A DNA stretch of 11,021 nucleotides from Thiomonas sp. Lineage in GTDB: Bacteria; Pseudomonadota; Gammaproteobacteria; Burkholderiales; Burkholderiaceae_C. Where the stretch lies: contig JAQTVS010000034.1 in NCBI GenBank assembly GCA_028706735.1, positions 3,282 through 14,302 of the forward strand, written 5' to 3'. A program made the translations under genes and the position numbers. Shown piece after piece: positions 5,733 to 11,021 of this stretch (the first letter of the stretch is position 1; each line of letters opens with the position of its first letter). The notes under the pieces are model-generated. The model was not told where the DNA came from and made no database searches. It worked only from the letters and a program-made list of their open reading frames with translations.

Positions 5733-5750
5733 GTGTGATGGAGAAAAAAA

Positions 5751-7043
5751 TCAGTTGCGCACTTCGCCGTCGCCCAGCACCACCCACTTCATGCTGGTCA
5801 GGCCTTCCAGGCCCACCGGTCCGCGGGCGTGGAATTTGTCGGTGGAAATGCCGATTTCCGCCCCCAGGCCATATTCGAACCCGTCAGCGAAGCGGGTGGA
5901 GGCGTTGACCATCACACTGGCCGAATCGACCTCGCGCAGAAATTGCATGGCGCGGGGGTGATCGCGGGTGAGAATGGTGTCGGTGTGCTGCGACCCATAG
6001 CGGTTGATGTGAGTGATTGCGGCGTCCACCCCGTCCACCAGTTTGATGGAGATAATGGGGGCGAGGTACTCGGCGCCCCAGTCGGCCTCGGTGGCATCGC
6101 GCAACAAGGCTGAGGCGCCGGGCACGGCGACGAGCAGGGCGCGGCTGGCGGGGCAGCAGCGCATTTCCACGCCTCTGTGCACAAACACCGCAGCGATGCG
6201 CGGCAGAAACTCCGGGGCGATGTCGGCGTCGACCAGCAGCGATTCGGCTGCGTTGCATGGGCTGTAACGCTGGGTCTTGGCGTTGTCCGTCACGCGAACG
6301 GCCATGTCCAGATCGGCGCCGCGGTCTACATAAACATGGCAGTTGCCGTCGAGATGTTTGATGACCGGCACCCGGGCTTCCGCGCTGATGCGCTCGATCA
6401 GCCCCTTGCCGCCGCGCGGAATGATCACGTCGACGAACTGCGGCATGGTGATGAGCGCCCCCACGGCGGCGCGGTCTGTCGTCGGCACCAGTTGCACCGC
6501 GTCGGCGGGCAGCCCGGCAGCCTCCAGCGCTTGCGTCACCAGTTCAGCCAGCGCGCGGTTGCTGTGTATGGCCTCCGAGCCGCCGCGCAGAATGACCGCA
6601 TTGCCTGACTTGATGGCCAGCGACGCGGCCTCAATGGTGACATTGGGCCGGCTCTCGTAAATCATGCCGAACACGCCTAGTGGCACCCGCATCTGCCCCA
6701 CGCTGATGCCCGAAGGGCGGCGGCGCACATGTTCGATCTCACCTACAGGGTCCGGCAGCGCGGCCACCTGCTCGCAGCTCAGCGCCATCTGCTCCACCAC
6801 CTTGTCGCTCAGAGTCAGCCGATCGACGAACGCAGGCTCGAGCCCGGCATCGCGTGCGGCGTGCAGATCGCGCAGATTGGCGTCTTGCAACTGAGGGCGA
6901 TGCGCACGAATGGCGGCGGCCAGCGCAGACAGCGCCTGATTCTTCGCCGCAGTGCCGGCGCGCGCCATGCCGCGCGATGCGGCGCGGGCGCGTGCGCCCA
7001 GGTCGGCCATCAGCGTGTGGATCTGTTCAGAAGAGACATCCAT
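5751..7043 (-). CDS. proA: Gamma-glutamyl phosphate reductase ProA
   Basis: A 430-residue cytoplasmic NADPH-dependent enzyme of the aldehyde dehydrogenase fold. It reduces gamma-glutamyl phosphate to glutamate semialdehyde in proline synthesis (EC 1.2.1.41). Family blocks are [37 protein letters not shown], and [16 protein letters not shown], whose cysteine (residue 263 from this start) is the catalytic thiol. NASTRFADG and [11 protein letters not shown] close the protein. The start at 7043 gives the usual N-terminus ([20 protein letters not shown]) and length, but lacks a Shine-Dalgarno sequence. An in-frame ATG at 7103, with AAGGA four bases upstream, would add 20 residues that are hydrophobic ([16 protein letters not shown]) and unlike ProA. 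I prefer the shorter form on homology. Its neighbours suggest no link to sulfur metabolism. Confidence 0.94.
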   Translation of the reverse strand: MDVSSEQIHTLMADLGARARAASRGMARAGTAAKNQALSALAAAIRAHRPQLQDANLRDLHAARDAGLEPAFVDRLTLSDKVVEQMALSCEQVAALPDPVGEIEHVRRRPSGISVGQMRVPLGVFGMIYESRPNVTIEAASLAIKSGNAVILRGGSEAIHSNRALAELVTQALEAAGLPADAVQLVPTTDRAAVGALITMPQFVDVIIPRGGKGLIERISAEARVPVIKHLDGNCHVYVDRGADLDMAVRVTDNAKTQRYSPCNAAESLLVDADIAPEFLPRIAAVFVHRGVEMRCCPASRALLVAVPGASALLRDATEADWGAEYLAPIISIKLVDGVDAAITHINRYGSQHTDTILTRDHPRAMQFLREVDSASVMVNASTRFADGFEYGLGAEIGISTDKFHARGPVGLEGLTSMKWVVLGDGEVRN

Positions 7044-7204
7044 AGAACTGTAAAAAAAGCAGAGAGAAAAGAGCCCCGACACGGAAATTGCACGCAAATT
7101 CATGCAATCCTTTTAAGCTATGCGGACATGGCTGAGTGAAACGCAATTGTGCGTCAAGGGCCTTGGAATTGCTGCACAGATTTTTTTGACTTGAGGAGAT
7201 CATC

Positions 7205-7624
7205 ATGGGACTGTTCGATAGCGTGGCGGGTGGTTTGGGGCAGATGCTGGGCGGCCAACAGGCGCAGGCAGGCGCGGGGGACAACCCGATGCTTCAGGCG
7301 GTGATGGGCCTGCTGGGCAACAGCGGCGGGCTGGGTGGGCTGGTGGAGAAGTTCCAGCAGGGTGGCCTGGGCAATGTGGTGCAGTCCTGGGTGGGCACGG
7401 GAGCCAATCTGCCGATCTCTGCCGAGCAAATCCAGCAGCTGCTGGGCAGTGGCGCCCTGGGCGATCTTGCCAGCAAGCTCGGCATCCAGCCCGCGCAGGC
7501 GGCCAGCGAACTGTCGCAGGCGTTGCCCACTGTGGTGGATCAGCTCACCCCCAACGGTCAATTGCCCGCCGAGGGCGATCTCATGGCCACGGCGCAGCAG
7601 CTGCTGGGCAAGTTCCTGGGATAA
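7205..7624 (+). CDS. YidB-like DUF937 family protein
   Basis: A 139-residue protein starting MGLFDSVAGGLGQMLGG, the typical opening of the YidB/DUF937 family. It is rich in Gly, Gln, Leu and Ala, with no signal peptide, membrane helix or cysteine. The C-terminal half has ISAEQIQQLLGSGALGDLASKLGI (about 72-95), QAASELSQALPTVVDQLTPNGQLP and a closing LMATAQQLLGKFLG; this pattern of short amphipathic helices is typical for the family. No biochemical function is established that I know of. GAGGAG lies about seven bases upstream of the ATG. It is divergent from proA across a 100-160 bp gap and stands alone; the tsdB gene begins 193 bases further on. A possible weak terminator lies in that gap. Confidence 0.88.
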   Translation: MGLFDSVAGGLGQMLGGQQAQAGAGDNPMLQAVMGLLGNSGGLGGLVEKFQQGGLGNVVQSWVGTGANLPISAEQIQQLLGSGALGDLASKLGIQPAQAASELSQALPTVVDQLTPNGQLPAEGDLMATAQQLLGKFLG

Positions 7625-7702
7625 CGTGAACAGGCCCTCATCGCGCCTGAAACATTTTGTCAGAGGATTCACGCAGTTTCTGATGCTGATCGACAGAATC
7701 TG

Positions 7703-7731
7703 TTGGATTGTTGTGGTGTTTCGCGCATAAA
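7703..7731 (+). promoter_or_regulatory. Possible sigma-70 promoter for tsdBA
   Basis: TTGGAT (7703-7708) and CATAAA (7726-7731) are separated by 17 bases, about 87 bases before the tsdB start. Matches to the consensus are three of six and four of six, so this is weak. A promoter is expected in this 193-bp gap, but its exact place is uncertain; the hairpin at 7741-7755 would lie in the transcribed leader. Confidence 0.25.
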
Positions 7732-7740
7732 CTGCTCCTT

Positions 7741-7755
7741 AACCCTGAGAGGGTT
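7741..7755 (+). terminator. Short hairpin with T-rich tail between the DUF937 gene and tsdB
   Basis: AACCCT-GAG-AGGGTT forms a perfect 6-bp stem followed by TTCCCTTTCT. It could be a weak terminator for the DUF937 gene, whose stop is 117 bases upstream, or a leader hairpin for tsdB. The T-run is interrupted and the stem is short. Confidence 0.35.
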
Positions 7756-7817
7756 TTCCCTTTCTCGATAGTTTTCTGCTGATACATCGAAGGGTTTGCA
7801 TTCAACCGGAGCTCTCT

Positions 7818-8471
7818 ATGCGTCAATTCAGTACAAAGCGCCGCCCGCTGGCTTGGGCCGTTCTGGGCGGCTTGTTGCTTGCAGCGCCTGCGAGCTGGGC
7901 GGCAGCGCCGCCAGAAGCGGCCACATGTATCGCCTGCCACGGTGCGGACGGCATGGGCAATGCCGCCGCTGGTTACCCCAGGCTGGCGGGTCTGCCTGAG
8001 AAATATCTGGCCGATCAGCTGCGCTATTTCGCTGACGGCACACGCAACAACGCCATCATGTCGGGCATGGCCAAGCCGCTGACCCCGGCGCAGGTCACGG
8101 CGCTGGCGACCTACTACTCCAAGCTCAAGCCAAGCGGAAAACCCGCGCCCATGCCTGCTGGCGCGGCTGCCGCAGCAGGCGAGCGTCTGGCGCTGCGCGG
8201 CGACTGGGACAAGGGCATTCCGGCCTGCATCCGCTGTCATGGCCCGGGGGCCGTCGGGGTCGGGGCGGAGTTTCCTCCGCTGGTCGGGCAGTCCGCCGCG
8301 TACATCGAAGCACAGATCAAGGCCTGGAAGGACGGCAGCCGCCGCGGCGACCAGCTGGGCATGATGCACACCGTGGCGCTGCGCATGACGGACGCGCAAA
8401 CGCAGGACGTGGCGCAATGGCTGGCGGCGCAACCGCTGACCCTGAGCAAGACCACTTCTGCCAAACCTTGA
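7818..8471 (+). CDS. tsdB: Dihaem cytochrome c TsdB, electron acceptor of thiosulfate dehydrogenase
   Basis: A 217-residue dihaem cytochrome c4-like protein. A Sec signal peptide covers about 1-29 (TKRRP, hydrophobic core, SWA-A). Two cytochrome domains follow. Domain 1 has CIACH (Cys37, Cys40, His41) and IMSGMAKPLTPAQ with Met81 or Met84 as likely sixth ligand. After an Ala/Pro-rich linker (about 105-122), domain 2 has CIRCH (Cys137, Cys140, His141) and a methionine-containing GMMHTVALRMTDAQ (181-194). GGAG lies eight bases upstream of the ATG. tsdA starts 13 bases downstream. In Thiomonas intermedia and Sideroxydans lithotrophicus tsdB directly precedes tsdA, and TsdB takes electrons from TsdA in vitro (established). 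By itself the protein could be called cytochrome c4; the neighbour makes TsdB the better name. Confidence 0.88.
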   Translation: MRQFSTKRRPLAWAVLGGLLLAAPASWAAAPPEAATCIACHGADGMGNAAAGYPRLAGLPEKYLADQLRYFADGTRNNAIMSGMAKPLTPAQVTALATYYSKLKPSGKPAPMPAGAAAAAGERLALRGDWDKGIPACIRCHGPGAVGVGAEFPPLVGQSAAYIEAQIKAWKDGSRRGDQLGMMHTVALRMTDAQTQDVAQWLAAQPLTLSKTTSAKP

Positions 8472-8484
8472 CCTGGAGCGCGAC

Positions 8485-9480
8485 ATGACCACATCCTTTT
8501 CTTTCGCCGCGCGGCCGTCCCTGTATGGCGCTTCGCGCGCTGCGTGCACGTTCAAACGCTCGTTGCTGGCGCTCGGCCTGACGGCCGCCGGTGTCATGGC
8601 AACGTGCGCTCACGCCGCGGATGCGCCTTCCCCTGCACCCAAGTCGCAAATCAATGCTGCCGTCGGCACCGGGGCCAAGTTCACGCCGCCGTCGGAGTCG
8701 GCCATTCCCGATGACGAATTCGGCAAGATGATCAAACTCGGGCGCGACATCATGCTCGACACTCCCAAGTACGCCAAGGCCTACGTCGGCAACACACTGA
8801 GCTGCGTGAACTGCCACACCGATGCCGGGCGCATGGCCGGTTCCGCACCGCTGTGGGCGGCGTATGTGAGCTACCCCGCCTATCGCGCCAAGAACAAGAA
8901 AGTCAACACTTTTGAAGAGCGCCTGCAAGGCTGTTTCATGTACAGCCAGAACGGCAAGGCGCCGCCGCTGGGCAGCGAAACGCTTGTCGCGCTGCAGTCC
9001 TATTCCTACTGGATGGCCAAGGGCTTGCCGCTGGACGAAAAGACGGCAGGACGCGGCTATCCCAATCTGCCGGAGCCCGCCCAGGCGCCCGATTATGTGC
9101 GCGGCCAGAAGGTGTATGAAGCCAAGTGCATCGTCTGCCACGCCGCAAATGGCGAAGGCCAATATGTCAACGGCGAAACCGTGTTTCCGCCGTTGTGGGG
9201 CGCCAAGTCGTTCAACTGGGGTGCGGGCATGGGCAGCTACAAAAATGCCGCCAAGTTCATCTACGCCAATATGCCCTACGGCATGAGCTACAGCCTCACC
9301 CCGCAGGAAGCCTGGGACGTGGCCTACTTCATGGACGCGCAGGAGCGCCCGCAAGATCCGCGCTGGAAGGGCAGCGTGGCCGCCACCCGCGCCAAGTTCC
9401 ACGACAGCAAGTTCAGTCTGTACGGCGCCAAGGTGAACGGCAAGGTGCTGGGCGACATCGGCCCTCCCAAAGCACGCTGA
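8485..9480 (+). CDS. tsdA: Thiosulfate dehydrogenase TsdA (dihaem)
   Basis: A 331-residue periplasmic enzyme that converts two thiosulfate ions to tetrathionate and releases two electrons (EC 1.8.2.2). A signal peptide lies at about 24-45 (FKRSLLALG to AHA-A), preceded by an unusually long polar start. Haem 1, the active site, is CVNCH (Cys107, Cys110, His111); LEERLQGC-type sequence FEERLQGCFMYSQNGK gives Cys150, the Cys ligand characteristic of TsdA. Haem 2 is CIVCH (Cys215, Cys218, His219), with Met263 in ANMPYGMSY as the likely sixth ligand. Other TsdA blocks are PLWAAYVSYPAYR and PLWGAKSFNWGAGM. GGAG is about eight bases upstream of the ATG. It forms an operon with tsdB, and a palindromic element begins two bases after the stop. 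Some family members also reduce tetrathionate, and the sequence alone does not settle the direction. Confidence 0.94.
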   Translation: MTTSFSFAARPSLYGASRAACTFKRSLLALGLTAAGVMATCAHAADAPSPAPKSQINAAVGTGAKFTPPSESAIPDDEFGKMIKLGRDIMLDTPKYAKAYVGNTLSCVNCHTDAGRMAGSAPLWAAYVSYPAYRAKNKKVNTFEERLQGCFMYSQNGKAPPLGSETLVALQSYSYWMAKGLPLDEKTAGRGYPNLPEPAQAPDYVRGQKVYEAKCIVCHAANGEGQYVNGETVFPPLWGAKSFNWGAGMGSYKNAAKFIYANMPYGMSYSLTPQEAWDVAYFMDAQERPQDPRWKGSVAATRAKFHDSKFSLYGAKVNGKVLGDIGPPKAR

Positions 9481-9482
9481 CG

Positions 9483-9648
9483 AGGAGTCTGTCGGGCTTG
9501 AGTCGCGTAGAGCGAGAAATGGGTGTGGGGATGGCCTGTGGCGGCGGATTTGCAGCCCCATAGCCCAGGCTATGGGGCAAAAAGCCGTTGCCGCAGGACG
9601 CCGCACAGCCTTTTTGCAGCCCGCGATTCTCAAGCCCGACAGACTCCT
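9483..9648. repeat. 166-bp palindromic element with perfect 20-bp terminal inverted repeats
   Basis: The left arm AGGAGTCTGTCGGGCTTGAG (9483-9502) is the exact reverse complement of 9629-9648. Inside are a 10-bp hairpin GCCCCATAGC-CCAG-GCTATGGGGC (9555-9578), an inverted repeat GCAAAAAG (9577-9584) / CTTTTTGC (9610-9617), a direct repeat TTTGCAGCCC (9549-9558 and 9613-9622), and partly pairing GGCCTGTGGCGGCG and CGCCGCACAGCC. No open reading frame fits. GACG occurs just left (9479-9482) and one base beyond the right arm (9650-9653), a possible short target duplication. It resembles a MITE or a large intergenic hairpin element. Read on the plus strand the right arm is followed by AGACGTTTTT, so it could also terminate tsdBA transcription. 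Confidence 0.8.
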
Positions 9649-9697
9649 AGACGTTTTTATCGCTGCGCACGCCCTGCTTCGGCAGCGCATTTGTCTT

Positions 9698-11005
9698 TCA
9701 GGCGGTGGAGTTTCCCGGCTCGATGCCGCGGAAAAACCGCTGATACAGCACCAAATACGCCGCCTGAAACGTGGCGGCCACAATGAAGGGCGCAATCAGC
9801 CAGCCCAGATGCAGCAAGACGCCGGCAATCAGCGGCCCAATGGCACGCGGGATCTGAATGGAGACATTGTTCACCGTGGCCGCCAGGCCGCGCCGGTCCG
9901 GCCCGGTCAGGCTGACGGTCAGGGCTTGGCGCACGCCCATGGTGCCCTGATTCGCGGTGGCGCGCAGGGCGTAAAAGCCCGCGGCGATCCAGAACACAGG
10001 TGACAGCGGGGTGAGCAGCAGCATGCCCAGGCCCACGGCGCGCATGCCGACCACTGCGCGCACCGCGCCGAAGCGCTGCGCCAGACGACTGGCAATCTGC
10101 GCGCCAAACGCGGCGAACACAAAGCTCGCCGCCATGGCCGGGCCGATGCTGGCGGGCCCGTGCCCGTAGCGCACCAGGTACCAGTACGCCATCAGCGGCG
10201 CCACCATGCCGATGCCCAGTCCATTGAGCGCATTGACCAGCCCGAGCCGCCAGAGCAGGGTGTTTTCGCGCAGATGGCGGGTCTGGTCGCTCTCGATGAC
10301 TGCCGTCTCTGTTGTCGTCTTGACGTGCGATTGCACCTCGGTTTGCACTGCATTGGGCGCGTCCTCAGCCTGCAGCAGCAAAAAAAACCCAGCCGCCGAG
10401 CCGAGGAGGGGCAGCACGAACAGGCTGCGATACGCCCAGTCCATCGGCATCACCGCGCTTAACCAATGCGGCGCGGCGCCGAGCATCGCGCCCAGCGCCA
10501 TGCCGAGCATGCCCAGAGTGGAGTTCAGGCTGAAAATCTGCGAGCGCAGGGCAGGCGGTGTGCCGTGCGCCAGCCACGACTGCTCCAGCGGCCCGAACGG
10601 CCCTGCCGCGCCATTGGCGCCGCGCCCGAAGCTGCCCAGCAACGCCGCAGGAACCAGCAGCCAGGGCGTAGCCGAAACGAATGCGACGGCTGCGCAGGCC
10701 ACGAGCACCAGTTCATAACCGAGCAAGAACTGGCGCCGTCCGATGCGGTCGCTCAATGGCCCGATCCATAGTGTGAGCGCCGCGCCGATGAACAGCCCGC
10801 CGCTGAGCACCGCGCCGATTTGCGGCGCGCTCCACTGCAGCGCGTGCAGATACAAGGTAAAGGCCGCGACCAGCGCGCCCTGGCCGACGCTGCGTGCAGT
10901 GCGCGCCAGAATGATGCGCCGCGCGGCGGGCGAAATCTGCGACCAGGCGCTTTGCTTCTGGGCCGAAGCATCATCTGGCCGCCAGGGCGGCGCGGCGGCT
11001 TGCAT
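9698..11005 (-). CDS. MFS transporter
   Basis: A 435-residue integral membrane protein of the major facilitator superfamily with about 12 predicted helices in two halves. The loop 2-3 signature is GPLSDRIGRRQ (82-92), and a related RLAQRFGAVR lies at 307-316 in the second half. The central cytoplasmic loop (about 213-248) is polar and charged, as expected between the halves. RGANGAAGPFGPLEQSWLA (128-146) and RATANQGTMGVRQAL (348-362) are glycine-rich helix segments. The substrate cannot be read from the sequence. The gene is convergent with tsdBA, and its stop lies 50 bases from the palindromic element. The ATG at 11005 has no clear Shine-Dalgarno sequence and the frame stays open to the window edge at 11021, so the true start may be further upstream and outside the window. 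Confidence 0.85.
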   Translation of the reverse strand: MQAAAPPWRPDDASAQKQSAWSQISPAARRIILARTARSVGQGALVAAFTLYLHALQWSAPQIGAVLSGGLFIGAALTLWIGPLSDRIGRRQFLLGYELVLVACAAVAFVSATPWLLVPAALLGSFGRGANGAAGPFGPLEQSWLAHGTPPALRSQIFSLNSTLGMLGMALGAMLGAAPHWLSAVMPMDWAYRSLFVLPLLGSAAGFFLLLQAEDAPNAVQTEVQSHVKTTTETAVIESDQTRHLRENTLLWRLGLVNALNGLGIGMVAPLMAYWYLVRYGHGPASIGPAMAASFVFAAFGAQIASRLAQRFGAVRAVVGMRAVGLGMLLLTPLSPVFWIAAGFYALRATANQGTMGVRQALTVSLTGPDRRGLAATVNNVSIQIPRAIGPLIAGVLLHLGWLIAPFIVAATFQAAYLVLYQRFFRGIEPGNSTA

Positions 11006-11021
11006 GGTCTGGCGGCTTATT

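Noticed and set aside
5037..5738. 233-residue plus-strand frame opposite the DsrE-like and small membrane protein genes
   Set aside because: It covers two recognisable or well-formed minus-strand genes and their gap, and its sequence looks like reverse-complement translation.
7141..7154. Short dyad ACGCA-N4-TGCGT between proA and the DUF937 gene
   Set aside because: Five-base arms are expected by chance and no promoter element lines up with it.
7638..8597. 319-residue minus-strand frame opposite tsdB
   Set aside because: It is antisense to a confirmed cytochrome gene, crosses the promoter gap and shows no domain.
9674..9685. CTGC-TTCG-GCAG hairpin between the palindromic element and the MFS stop
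   Set aside because: The stem is only 4 bp and the following sequence has no good T-run on either strand, so a terminator call is not supported.
8317..9795. 492-residue minus-strand frame opposite tsdB and tsdA
   Set aside because: tsdB and tsdA have all expected haem motifs; the long antisense frame is a by-product of high G+C codon use and runs through the palindromic element.

Overview
The window looks like chromosomal DNA of a sulfur-oxidising betaproteobacterium of the order Burkholderiales, most likely Thiomonas or a close relative. The reasons are high G+C, the rsmB/DUF4390 gene pair typical of beta-proteobacteria, and a tsdB-tsdA pair in the order described for Thiomonas intermedia. 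The genus is an inference from gene content; no database was searched.

Layout, left to right. Positions 1-344 hold four head-to-tail copies of an 82-bp hairpin-forming repeat and the remnant of a fifth. Then come seven genes and a gap-rich sulfide block, all on the minus strand (transcribed right to left): a DUF4390 exported protein and rsmB (overlapping by 4 bases), an exported DsrE-like protein, fccB and fccA (flavocytochrome c sulfide dehydrogenase), a 315-bp non-coding region full of inverted repeats, a second exported DsrE-like protein, a small two-helix membrane protein, and proA. From 7205 the direction flips: a YidB-like DUF937 protein, then tsdB and tsdA (thiosulfate dehydrogenase and its dihaem electron acceptor) on the plus strand. 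A 166-bp palindromic element follows directly after tsdA, and a convergent MFS transporter gene on the minus strand runs to the right edge.

How the genes work together. FccB takes two electrons from sulfide at a flavin/disulfide site and passes them to the haem of FccA. TsdA joins two thiosulfates into tetrathionate and passes electrons to TsdB. Both systems act outside the cytoplasmic membrane and feed c-type cytochromes towards a terminal oxidase. The two DsrE-like proteins carry export signals, are clearly paralogous to each other and bracket fccAB, so they are candidates for handling the sulfane or polysulfide product of FccAB in the periplasm. That role is inferred. rsmB (rRNA methylation) and proA (proline synthesis) are housekeeping genes between which the sulfide block sits.

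The most interesting points are the DsrE-fccAB-DsrE arrangement, the cluster of dyads upstream of fccA (including a perfect CRP-type TGTGA-N6-TCACA site and overlapping alternative hairpins), the palindromic element after tsdA, and the 82-bp tandem repeat.
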